Origin: Kibdelosporangium banguiense
Lineage (GTDB): Bacteria > Actinomycetota > Actinomycetes > Mycobacteriales > Pseudonocardiaceae
Assembly (NCBI RefSeq): GCF_017876405.1
Contig: NZ_JAGINW010000001.1
Span: 4,911,203 to 4,975,202, forward strand
Length of the DNA: 64,000 bases
Reading direction: 5' to 3'
Part shown: positions 1-8,679 of the stretch, in pieces
How the letters are laid out: each line of letters opens with the position of its first letter
How positions within the stretch are numbered: the stretch's first letter is position 1
Notes under the pieces: generated by a model
The model's database searches: none
The model's input: only the letters and a program-made list of their open reading frames with translations
Told to the model about the DNA's origin: nothing
Position numbers and translations under genes: made by a program

Positions 1-398
1 ACCTGGCGGATCATCATCTTCGAGATCATGCCCAACCTGACCGCGGTGATCGCGTCGAACTTCATCGGCACGGTCATCTTCGCGGTCACCTCCGAGATCA
101 CGCTCGCGTTCATCGGTGTGAACACCAGCGGTGACAACTGGAACTGGGGCACGATCCTGTTCTGGGCGCAAAGCCAGCAAGCGCTCGCCCAAGGCGCGTG
201 GTGGTGGTTCGTGCCCGCCGGTCTGGCCATCGCCTTGCTGGGCACGGCGCTGGCGTTGCTGAACTTCGGTATCGACGAGTTCGTCAGCCCGCGGCTGCGC
301 GGCAATGGCAAGTCGAAGGTCAAGACAGTCGACGGCGACACCGTGCGGATGCGTGTCGGATTCACCCCGGTGCTCGGTTTTGGGCGGAAGGACGAGCC

Positions 399-402
<4 letters not shown>
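1..402 (+). CDS. ABC transporter permease, DppC/OppC type (3' end only)
   Basis: This is the C-terminal part of an inner-membrane permease of the peptide/nickel/oligosaccharide (Dpp/Opp) importer family; the reading frame is open at the left edge, so the start lies outside the window. Two hydrophobic segments are visible (FIGTVIFAVTSEITLAFIGV and the WWWFVPAGLAIALLGTALAL stretch), followed by the family's cytoplasmic tail ending in a DEFVSPRLRG motif. It overlaps the downstream ATPase by ATGA (399-402), so the two are translationally coupled. Because a beta-glucosidase follows in the same direction, the importer could carry beta-linked oligosaccharides rather than peptides; that is inference from context. 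Confidence 0.85.
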
Positions 403-1397
<995 letters not shown>

Positions 1398-1419
1398 AAC
1401 GGTTCTGACTAGGAGACTT

Positions 1420-2841
1420 ATGGAGACAACTGTGCCAGCCGTCGGAACCCATTCCGGGGCGGCCGAACGGGCTGATCCGATCGACACGCTGCCGTCCTCA
1501 TTCCGGTGGGGTGTGGCGACTTCGGCCTACCAGATCGAAGGCGCGTACGACGAGGACGGGCGAACACCATCGATCTGGGACACCTACTGCCGGACACCGG
1601 GCATGGTGCACGAGGGCGAGAACGGAGATGTGGCCTGCGACCACTATCACCGGATGCCCGAGGACGTCGAAATGATCCGTTCGCTCGGCGTCGACACGTA
1701 TCGGTTCTCGGTGGCCTGGCCGCGGGTTCAGCCAGGTGGCCGCGGGCCGGTCAACCACACGGGTTTGGCGTTCTACGACCGGCTGGTGGACCAGCTGCTG
1801 GGCAAGGGGATCGATCCGTGGGTCACCCTGTACCACTGGGATCTGCCACAGGAGCTGGAGGACGAAGGCGGCTGGCCGGTGCGGGACACCGCGTACCGGT
1901 TCGCCGACTACGCGATGCTGGTGTTCGATCAGCTCTCCGACCGCGTGCAGACGTGGACCACGCTGAACGAGCCCTGGTGTTCGGCCATGCTCGGCTACGC
2001 CTACGGCCTGCAGGCACCCGGGCGGCAGGACCTGCCGGCGGCAATCTCGGCCGTGCACCACCTGCTGCTGGGGCATGGCCTTGCCACGCAACGGATGCGG
2101 GCCGCGGCGGCCAAGCCGATCGAGCTCGGCATCACGCTCAACATGGGAACATCGGATCCTTCGACGGATTCGGAGGCGGACATCGCGGCGGCTCGCCGTG
2201 CCGACGGCCTCGGCACCCGGATCTACCTGGATCCGTTGGTGCACGGCCGTTATCCGGCGGACGTGGTGGAGGATCTCGCGGCCCGCGGTATCCGCATCCC
2301 GGTCCGGCCGGGCGACCTCGGCGTGATCTCGGCACCGATCGACGTGCTGGGCGTCAACTTCTACAGTGGACACGTCTTCAGCGGCCTCGACGAGAACGGC
2401 CGGGACCGCGACGACGACGGCAACCCGGTGGAACGCGTGATCCCCCAAGGCAATCCCGTCACCGCGATGGGCTGGGAGATCGTTCCGGACGCGTTCACCC
2501 GGCTGCTGGTCCGCCTCTCGCAGGACTACCCGGGCCTGCCGATGGTGATCACCGAGAACGGCGCGGCCTTCGAGGACGAGCCGGACGCGGCCGGGTTCGT
2601 CCAGGACTTCGACCGGGTCGGGTACTTCAACGACCACATCGGCGCGGTCGCGCGTGCACGTCAGGCGGGGGCCGACGTGCGCGGGTACTTCGCATGGTCG
2701 TTGATGGACAACTTCGAATGGTCCTACGGCTACGAAAAGCGATTCGGCATCGTCCGGGTGGACTACGACACCCAGGAGCGGACACCGAAACAAAGTGCCC
2801 TCTGGTACCGCGACATGATCAAGCGAGTGCGCGGGCACTGA
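1420..2841 (+). CDS. Family GH1 beta-glucosidase
   Basis: Retaining glycoside hydrolase that releases glucose from beta-glucosides such as cellobiose; no signal peptide, so it acts in the cytoplasm. The ATG at 1420 has a good ribosome site (AGGAGA at 1411-1416) and gives 473 residues, normal for bacterial GH1. The acid/base glutamate lies in TLNEPW (E184) and the nucleophile in ITENGAAF (E379). The N-terminal FRWGVATSAYQIEGA and C-terminal GYFAWSLMDNFEWSYGYEKR signatures are intact. It sits 22 bp after the importer ATPase, which suggests uptake followed by hydrolysis of an oligo-beta-glucoside. Confidence 0.93.
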   Translation: METTVPAVGTHSGAAERADPIDTLPSSFRWGVATSAYQIEGAYDEDGRTPSIWDTYCRTPGMVHEGENGDVACDHYHRMPEDVEMIRSLGVDTYRFSVAWPRVQPGGRGPVNHTGLAFYDRLVDQLLGKGIDPWVTLYHWDLPQELEDEGGWPVRDTAYRFADYAMLVFDQLSDRVQTWTTLNEPWCSAMLGYAYGLQAPGRQDLPAAISAVHHLLLGHGLATQRMRAAAAKPIELGITLNMGTSDPSTDSEADIAAARRADGLGTRIYLDPLVHGRYPADVVEDLAARGIRIPVRPGDLGVISAPIDVLGVNFYSGHVFSGLDENGRDRDDDGNPVERVIPQGNPVTAMGWEIVPDAFTRLLVRLSQDYPGLPMVITENGAAFEDEPDAAGFVQDFDRVGYFNDHIGAVARARQAGADVRGYFAWSLMDNFEWSYGYEKRFGIVRVDYDTQERTPKQSALWYRDMIKRVRGH

Positions 2842-2847
2842 ACGCAC

Positions 2848-2882
2848 ACCGGAGGCCGCCCCGCATCGGGACGGCCTCCGGT
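2848..2882 (+). terminator. Hairpin terminator after the beta-glucosidase
   Basis: An 11-bp perfect stem (2848-2858 with 2872-2882) lies 6 bp after the GH1 stop and before the next promoter region. There is no U tract, as is common in actinomycetes. Confidence 0.6.
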
Positions 2883-2954
2883 CGTCGCGGCCTGTCGGCA
2901 AGGTGTCCGGTGTGACATCATGCTTTCGGGGGGGAACGGACCGGGGGTCGGGCC

Positions 2955-4229
2955 ATGGTCGAAACCGTTCTCAGCGTTGTCCTGCAGCACCACAACCGGC
3001 TGTTCCGCGAGATTCTGGCCGCTCATCTGACCCGTGAACCGGATATCACGCTGCTCGGGATGGCGGCCTCCGGGCCGGAACTCATTCAGCTCTGTGACTT
3101 GCGCAGGCCCACGGTCGCGGTGTTCGAGGCGGACGCGCCCAGATGGAGCAACGAAAGGCTGGTATCGCTGCTCTTGCCGCCGGGCCGGCTGCTGCGAATG
3201 ATCGGCCTGCATCAGTCTTTGACCACAGCTCATGTGATTCGGGCGTATGAGGCCGGGGTCAGTTCTTTGGTGCCGTACGCCGGTGGCCTTGAACCACTGC
3301 TTGCCGCGATCCGTGCGCCGTCGTCGGCAATCGAGACCGCCCGGGCGAAGCGAGGCGGCGGGGACGCGCTCACTCAGCGCGAACTGGAAGTCCTTTACCT
3401 GGTCTGTGCGGGCTACCCGCCTCGCCAGATCGGGCTTGAGCTGGGGATCAGCCCGCATACCGTGGAGAATCACAAGCAGCGGATCTTCACCAAGCTCGGC
3501 GTGCACAATCAGGCGCACGCGGCCGCCAGCGCGGTCCGGCTGGGATTGCTGGCGCAGGCACCACCTCGGCCCGACAGCGGGATACCGGAACAAAGACCCG
3601 GCCTGCGAGTGGCCATGGCGAAATCGGAAGGGCCACTGGCGCAGCGGGCAGCACAAGTGCTGGAGCGTCACCAGATCATTGTTCTCGACCGCGAAAATGT
3701 GTCCCGTCAACAGACCGGCAACGGCGATCATCCCGCGGCAGAGACCGGCGAATCCGATATGGGGACGCCGATTCCGGTATTGATCGGTTTACCGCCCTCG
3801 GAATGGCGCCCGCAGCCCGGCCGGGGCGTCGTGGTGCTCGTCAGTGAGGAGCCGAGACAGCATCTGCTGGCGCAGGCCGTGGTCAGCGGCGTCACCATTC
3901 TTCCCGCGTCCCATGTGGACGATTTGCTGGCGCCCGCGGTCGAGGCCGCCAACGCCGGTTACGTGTTGATCAGTTCGGCTTACTCCCGGTCGGTGCTCGG
4001 CTCGCCCGGTGGCGAGTGGCGGCGCTGGCAACTGGCGTTGACCCCACGGGAACAGGAGATTCTCTCGGCGATCGCACAGGGGCACACGACCAAACAAACC
4101 GCCCGGCTGCTGGGTATCTCGGTGCGGACGGTGGAGAACCTGCAGGGCAATCTTTTCCGGAAACTGCGAGTGCACCGCAAGGCCGCTGCGCTGGTCGTCG
4201 CCCATGAACTCGGATTGCTGGACGAGTGA
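2955..4229 (+). CDS. LuxR-family regulator with two HTH domains (tandem NarL-like duplication)
   Basis: Cytoplasmic DNA-binding regulator of 424 residues. It contains two complete LuxR/GerE helix-turn-helix domains. The first (about residues 138-198) includes LTQRELEVLYLV and SPHTVENHKQRIFTKL; the second (about 363-423) includes LTPREQEILSAI and SVRTVENLQGNLFRKL. Each is preceded by a receiver-like alpha/beta segment without an obvious phospho-acceptor aspartate motif (about 1-115 and 215-340). The layout is that of two NarL-type response regulators fused head to tail. Neither half has a neighbouring kinase, so control by a ligand or by protein contacts is more likely than phosphorylation. 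Target genes are unknown. Confidence 0.85.
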   Translation: MVETVLSVVLQHHNRLFREILAAHLTREPDITLLGMAASGPELIQLCDLRRPTVAVFEADAPRWSNERLVSLLLPPGRLLRMIGLHQSLTTAHVIRAYEAGVSSLVPYAGGLEPLLAAIRAPSSAIETARAKRGGGDALTQRELEVLYLVCAGYPPRQIGLELGISPHTVENHKQRIFTKLGVHNQAHAAASAVRLGLLAQAPPRPDSGIPEQRPGLRVAMAKSEGPLAQRAAQVLERHQIIVLDRENVSRQQTGNGDHPAAETGESDMGTPIPVLIGLPPSEWRPQPGRGVVVLVSEEPRQHLLAQAVVSGVTILPASHVDDLLAPAVEAANAGYVLISSAYSRSVLGSPGGEWRRWQLALTPREQEILSAIAQGHTTKQTARLLGISVRTVENLQGNLFRKLRVHRKAAALVVAHELGLLDE

Positions 4230-4243
4230 GTGGCGGGCAAGCC

Positions 4244-5776
4244 CTAGTGTCGCGGGTCCGGCATCCAGCGGCCGGTCATCAGCCGGAACTGCCGGGCCAC
4301 CTCGATCCGTAGCACTTCCCAGCCGTCGATCACCTGCAGGCGCCGCCGCCGCGCCGCGGTGACCAGAGCCGTCGGCCGCCGGCTGCAGGTGAGATCGACC
4401 AGGGTGGTGTCGCGGGCGAGTTGCCCCAGCGGGAACAGCAGTTCTTCGGCGACCGGGGTGGCGTGCACGATCAGCGAGTAGTCGGCGGGCGTGAACCGTT
4501 GCAGGGGAACGTAATCCAGACCGAGTAACCGCGCCGCCCGGATGCCACGGTCCGGTCCGCGGTTGACGAGTGTCGGTGTGACGCCGTAGCGCAGCAATCC
4601 GGCGGCCGCACCACGTCCCGCGCCGCCGCAACCGACCACCGCCGCCTTCCGGCCGCTCAGGCGGACTTCGGCCCGGCTGAGTGCGCCGACCACGCCAATT
4701 GGATCGGTTGTGTGGGCCCGCCATCCGGTCCCGGTCCGCACGAGGACGTTGGCGGCGCCGGCCCGGGACGCCGCGCCGCTTGTCATTTCGGCGAGCCGAA
4801 GGGCTGCCTCCTTGTACGGGGCCACGATGGTCGCGCCGCCGACTGTGCACCCAAGGCTGTCCAGCCCGGCTGTGACCGTTCGCCAGCTGCCCAGGAAATC
4901 CGTTGTGGGAATGGGCAAGTACAGCCCGGGGTAGCCGAGCGCCTGGTAGGCGGCGTTGTGGATGCGGGGCGACACCGACCCGTGCACCGACTGGCCGACA
5001 ACGCCGAACAGGTGGTGGACCGGCGGCAGATTCGGCAGGGGATAGTCCTGCAACAGGCGGCCGACCGACGGCACTTCGGGCCCGCGGCCGCCGATCTGCC
5101 CGTATACCATCGGAGCGCCGAGCCATGGCGCGAGCAACCGTCCACATGCGCCTGTTTCGCCGATGCTGAACGCTGTTACGTTTGTGCGGTTGAGCGAACT
5201 CAGTAGCCGTAAGGGCGCCAAGGCGTGCTCGGCGGCGGTGGCTCTGGTGATCATCAGGTAGTGCCTGGCCGGGATCGTCGCCATGGCACCGAAGTGGCGC
5301 ATCAGCGCTGCGAGGTCCAGACCACCGGCCGCGGCGCTCTGACCGTGCCACGCGATCAGCCTGTGGTGCGGGGGGATCGCGGCGAGGATCTCCGGCGTGG
5401 TGTCCCGGCCGATCTCCAGTTCGACGAGGTCGAAGCGCTTGCCCGTGCCGAGCAGTCTGCGTCGGCGCTGGTCGGCGGTACCGGCGAACAACCCGCCCGC
5501 GGCCATGCTGCGCAGGCTGTAGATCAGTTCACCGGAAACATGGTCACGCAACACCGCCGGATCGATGTCGCCGATCAGGTCGGCGCGAATCTCCAGCCCG
5601 CCGCCCGCGCGGTTGAGCAGCCGCAACTCGTGGGAATGCCGCCATGGCTCGGCCATCAGCGAACCGACAACGGCACAAGTGCGTGCGTGCGGACGGCCTG
5701 GGTCAGCTCTGGGCAAGGCAGACACCTCGGCAGTGTGCACAGATGGAATTGTTTGCTGGCTTGAGAAGTGTCGCAC
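4244..5776 (-). CDS. Fused type I dehydroquinate dehydratase-like / shikimate dehydrogenase protein
   Basis: A 510-residue fusion resembling the plant-type DHQ dehydratase-shikimate dehydrogenase architecture. The C-terminal half (about 255-500) keeps the shikimate dehydrogenase signatures: the GSVSPRIHN substrate loop, the catalytic Lys in TIVAPYKE, the Asp of TTDPIG, and the dinucleotide-binding VVGCGGAGRG. The N-terminal half has a type I DHQ dehydratase-like fold (LIAWHGQ, FSIGETGACGR), but the expected Schiff-base Lys context reads ARHYLMITRAT with no Lys, so dehydratase activity is doubtful. The GTG at 5776 is the longest start; a later start is possible. It is divergent from the adenosine deaminase and converges with the LuxR gene. 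No other shikimate gene is nearby, so it may be a quinate/shikimate catabolic or secondary-metabolic enzyme. Confidence 0.8.
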   Translation of the reverse strand: MRHFSSQQTIPSVHTAEVSALPRADPGRPHARTCAVVGSLMAEPWRHSHELRLLNRAGGGLEIRADLIGDIDPAVLRDHVSGELIYSLRSMAAGGLFAGTADQRRRRLLGTGKRFDLVELEIGRDTTPEILAAIPPHHRLIAWHGQSAAAGGLDLAALMRHFGAMATIPARHYLMITRATAAEHALAPLRLLSSLNRTNVTAFSIGETGACGRLLAPWLGAPMVYGQIGGRGPEVPSVGRLLQDYPLPNLPPVHHLFGVVGQSVHGSVSPRIHNAAYQALGYPGLYLPIPTTDFLGSWRTVTAGLDSLGCTVGGATIVAPYKEAALRLAEMTSGAASRAGAANVLVRTGTGWRAHTTDPIGVVGALSRAEVRLSGRKAAVVGCGGAGRGAAAGLLRYGVTPTLVNRGPDRGIRAARLLGLDYVPLQRFTPADYSLIVHATPVAEELLFPLGQLARDTTLVDLTCSRRPTALVTAARRRRLQVIDGWEVLRIEVARQFRLMTGRWMPDPRH

Positions 5777-5853
5777 AGTGTGTGCCTGCGCGCCGGACAG
5801 GAGAACACCGGCGGTTTTCGATTCCGTTCCCGCACGTCCTAGGCTTCCGGCTC

Positions 5854-6816
5854 GTGGACGATCTACGGGTGTTGCCGAAGGCCAACCTGCACCTGCACCT
5901 CACAGGCTCGATGCGGCCGGCGACGTTGGTCGAGCTGGCCGCTGTGTACGGCTTGACCGTGCCACCGCCGTTGCCGATGGCCCAAGCTCATCCCTGGGAG
6001 GCGTTCCAGACTCGGTACGACGCTGCACGGGCATGCATCCGAACTGTCGACGACCTGCAACGGGTCATCCGTGAGGCGATCGCCGACAGTCAGGCGGACG
6101 GGTGCGCGTGGCTGGAGATCCAGCTTGATCCGACTTCCTACGCGCCTTTGCTGGGTGGTTTCGAGGCTGTCGTCGAAGCCGCGCTCGACGCGATGGCCGG
6201 GCAGCCTGGCGGATTGATCATCGCTTCCAGCTGGGCCCGGTCCGGTGCGCATGCGCTTTCACTGGCCGAACTGGCCGCGCGGTATCCCGGTGTGGCCGGC
6301 TTCGGACTGTCCAATGACGAGCGACGCGGGTCCATTTCGGACTTCGTGCCCGCGTTCGAAGCCGCTTCTGAAGCCGGCCTGATTTTGGTCCCGCACGGTG
6401 GTTTCTACGAGGACTCCTGGCATGTCCGGGCTTGCATCGACGACCTCGGTGCACACCGGATAGGCCACGGGCTCACCGCGATGCGTGATCCTTCGGCAGT
6501 CGCGTACCTGGCTGAGCGCGGCGTCGCCCTGGAGGTCTGCCCGACGTCCTATCCACCGCTTGGAGTGGCCACATTGGAGTCTTTGCCACTGCGGTCTCTG
6601 CTGGAGGCCGGCGTTCCCATCGCGCTGGGCTCGGACGATCCGCTCCTGTTCGGTGCGGACGTGACCGCCCAGTACGCGATCGCGCGTTCCGTCCTCGGCC
6701 TCACAGACAGTGAGCTCGCCGCCATCGCACGAAACTCGATCGAGGCATCCCGCGCGCCGGCTGACCTCAAACAGGAGACCGTGGACCGTATCGACGCTTG
6801 GCTGCTTCAGGGGTAA
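5854..6816 (+). CDS. Adenosine deaminase family protein
   Basis: Cytoplasmic zinc hydrolase of the adenosine/adenine deaminase family (about 320 residues). The metal ligands are visible in the N-terminal KANLHLHLTGS, in LVPHGG, and in the C-terminal SDDPLLFG; HRIGHGL is also present. I placed the start at GTG 5854, just ahead of DDLRVLPKANLH, rather than at the longer upstream ATG, which would run through the divergent promoter and the neighbouring gene. Amidohydrolases of this family include adenosine, adenine and 6-aminodeoxyfutalosine deaminases, so the exact substrate is unproven. Confidence 0.87.
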   Translation: MDDLRVLPKANLHLHLTGSMRPATLVELAAVYGLTVPPPLPMAQAHPWEAFQTRYDAARACIRTVDDLQRVIREAIADSQADGCAWLEIQLDPTSYAPLLGGFEAVVEAALDAMAGQPGGLIIASSWARSGAHALSLAELAARYPGVAGFGLSNDERRGSISDFVPAFEAASEAGLILVPHGGFYEDSWHVRACIDDLGAHRIGHGLTAMRDPSAVAYLAERGVALEVCPTSYPPLGVATLESLPLRSLLEAGVPIALGSDDPLLFGADVTAQYAIARSVLGLTDSELAAIARNSIEASRAPADLKQETVDRIDAWLLQG

Positions 6817-7109
6817 GGGAACGGCGGACGGCCCGAGCCGGTGACTCGGACGTTGCCCCAGGAATCGAGTTCGGCGAGCCGGGCTTGGGTGCCTTCACCG
6901 CCGGGCAGGCGGATGGATATGTCCTTGTGGCCGGATTTGTGTAGTTCGGCGACGGCTGGGTGTGCGGTGATGCGGTCGTACCAGCGATAGCTGCCGTCGA
7001 TGGGCTGGAGATGGCCCATCAGGTGGACTTCCACGTCGATGTCCGTGCCGTCGGCGGTGAGGACAGCAGGACCGCGGTGGCTGGGCCGATTCTTCCTGGT
7101 CCATCGCAC
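6807..7109 (-). CDS. DUF4873 domain protein
   Basis: A 100-residue protein of a small actinobacterial family known as a C-terminal domain of some flavin monooxygenases and as a free-standing protein. It shows the typical RGPAVLTADGTDIDVEVHL and GHLQPIDGSYRWYDRI strand pattern. The function is unknown. It is divergent from a TetR regulator across a 66-bp gap containing an inverted repeat, so it is the likely target of that regulator. Its 3' end overlaps the deaminase gene by 10 bp. Confidence 0.8.
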   Translation of the reverse strand: MRWTRKNRPSHRGPAVLTADGTDIDVEVHLMGHLQPIDGSYRWYDRITAHPAVAELHKSGHKDISIRLPGGEGTQARLAELDSWGNVRVTGSGRPPFPYP

Positions 7110-7114
7110 ACCCC

Positions 7115-7139
7115 TTTACGTCTTGACCTAAAACGTAAA
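7115..7139. promoter_or_regulatory. Inverted repeat, probable TetR operator
   Basis: A perfect 7-bp inverted repeat, TTTACGT (7115-7121) and ACGTAAA (7133-7139), separated by 11 bp, lies in the short divergent gap between DUF4873 and the TetR gene. A further half-site-like GGTAAAC is at 7161-7167. Placement and symmetry suit a TetR dimer controlling both genes. Confidence 0.6.
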
Positions 7140-7175
7140 CCCCGGGTCCGTGCAGGTCAACGGTAAACTCCTGAC

Positions 7176-7754
7176 ATGGCGGGCGAGAAGGAGATCAAGG
7201 CCAGAATCCTCGACGCCGCCGAACAGTGCCTGCTGGAAAGCGAGCCCGGCGCCCGGATCCACGCAGCGGTGGCCGAACGGGCGGGCGTTTCCCGGCCGAC
7301 GGTCTACAAGTACGTCGGCGACCAGGAAGCCATCGTCGCCGCGATCCTGCACCGCGACATCAACCGGATGCACGAGGCCGCCGAGCACGTCCTGACCCGC
7401 CGCGGCTCGCTGCGTGAACGCTTCGTGGAGACGATCGTCTTCGTGGTCGGCTACGCACGTTCGCATGCCCTGTTGCAGAAGGGCTTGCGGGAGAACCCGG
7501 CCGCGATCCTGCCCTGGTTCACCGTCAACGCCGGGCCGATCATCGAGATGGGCATCGCCTTCGTCGGCCCGCACATCAAGCAGGCGATCGCCGACGGCGA
7601 CTTCCCTGACGTGGAGCCTCGTGTCGTCGTCGAGTGGTGTTGCCGCCTCACTCTTTCGCTCATCACGACTCCCGGTACTGTCAGGCTGGACGACCCGGAT
7701 CTGCTGCGCCGGTATGTCGAAGACCTGCTCGATATCGGATCGGTGATTTCTTAG
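7176..7754 (+). CDS. TetR family transcriptional regulator
   Basis: A 192-residue one-component repressor. The N-terminal HTH (about residues 10-55) contains IKARILDAAEQCL and the recognition-helix region RAGVSRPTVYKYVGDQEAI. The C-terminal helical part would bind an unknown ligand. It is divergent from DUF4873 and abuts the downstream DUF2625 gene with no gap (stop at 7752-7754, next ATG at 7755), so the two are probably co-transcribed. Confidence 0.9.
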   Translation: MAGEKEIKARILDAAEQCLLESEPGARIHAAVAERAGVSRPTVYKYVGDQEAIVAAILHRDINRMHEAAEHVLTRRGSLRERFVETIVFVVGYARSHALLQKGLRENPAAILPWFTVNAGPIIEMGIAFVGPHIKQAIADGDFPDVEPRVVVEWCCRLTLSLITTPGTVRLDDPDLLRRYVEDLLDIGSVIS

Positions 7755-8459
7755 ATGCGTGACCTGGGGGAGCTCGTCGAGGTCGATGAGCCCGTATGGC
7801 CCTTGCTCCAGCAGGATTTCGCCAACAGTGCGACTCTCCTGCGAGTGTTGCCCGCGTCACCCGCGGGCCGTTCCTGCTTGCTGCAGTTGCAGGTCAGCGT
7901 GCGTTCGCCGCTCGGTGCGATGATCCTGCACACCGAAGGGCTGATCCTGGACGGCGGCTGGCTGCGGGTCTACGGCGGTTCCAACCTCGCCAAGGTCAAC
8001 GGCTTCCCCGACGAGGTCGACCCGACCTGGCAGCCCCCTCGCGGGCTGATCGTCGCCCATGACGCGGTCGGAGGCGTGTTCGCGCTCAACGGCTACGACC
8101 CGGCCTCGATCGGCCGCCCAGGCGTGCAGGGGCAGATGATCTACTTCGCGCCGGACACCCTCGAGTGGGAGCCGATGGAGATCGGCGGCTACGGCGCCTG
8201 GCTGCAGTGGCTGCTGTCCGGTGCCCTGGACGAGTTCTACGAAGGGCTGCGGTGGCGGAACTGGAAAGCCGAGGCCCTGGCTCTCCAGCCCACGCAGGGC
8301 ATCGCGGTATACCCGTTCCTGTGGTCGGAGGAGGCCCACGTGGACCTCGACGCCACCACGAGGTCTGCCGTCCCCCTGTCCGAGCTGCTCGGCCTGCACG
8401 CCGACTTCTGCGAGAAGATGGGCATGACCGCACCGGGTTTCCTCGGCTCGGTCAGCTGA
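7755..8459 (+). CDS. DUF2625 family protein
   Basis: A 234-residue cytoplasmic protein with the DUF2625 pattern (an RDLGELVEVDEPVWPLLQ-like start, then GGWLRVYGGS, APDTLEWEPMEIGGYGAWLQW and the DEFYEGLRWRNW region). Its biochemical role is unknown. The ATG follows the TetR stop directly, which implies translational coupling. It contains no membrane segment or signal peptide. Confidence 0.82.
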   Translation: MRDLGELVEVDEPVWPLLQQDFANSATLLRVLPASPAGRSCLLQLQVSVRSPLGAMILHTEGLILDGGWLRVYGGSNLAKVNGFPDEVDPTWQPPRGLIVAHDAVGGVFALNGYDPASIGRPGVQGQMIYFAPDTLEWEPMEIGGYGAWLQWLLSGALDEFYEGLRWRNWKAEALALQPTQGIAVYPFLWSEEAHVDLDATTRSAVPLSELLGLHADFCEKMGMTAPGFLGSVS

Positions 8460-8679
8460 TCACACGCCACCACAGGCTTGTCGCATGTGGACGTGAGTCA
8501 TCGGTGTTTTGTTCATCGATCTGACGAACCTTCGGGTCTTGACGTGTGACGATCAGCCGAGCAGCATCACAGTCATCGGATGACTAACGCGTGATCTGCC
8601 GCAACGCGGGTCTCCTGGGTTCGTCGTGCCCGGAAACATCGGATGTTGCGGCCGGTTCCCTGCACCCGCTGGAGTGTGT
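8460..8679. other. Non-coding gap before the fucosidase
   Basis: About 220 bp without a credible ORF. I see no strong hairpin or repeat. It presumably contains the fucosidase promoter, but I cannot place it. Confidence 0.5.

Noticed and set aside
5854-5856. Adenosine deaminase and ahcY as parts of a nucleoside-antibiotic pathway
   Set aside because: They are 20 kb apart, lack the SARP-type box, and each has an ordinary housekeeping explanation.
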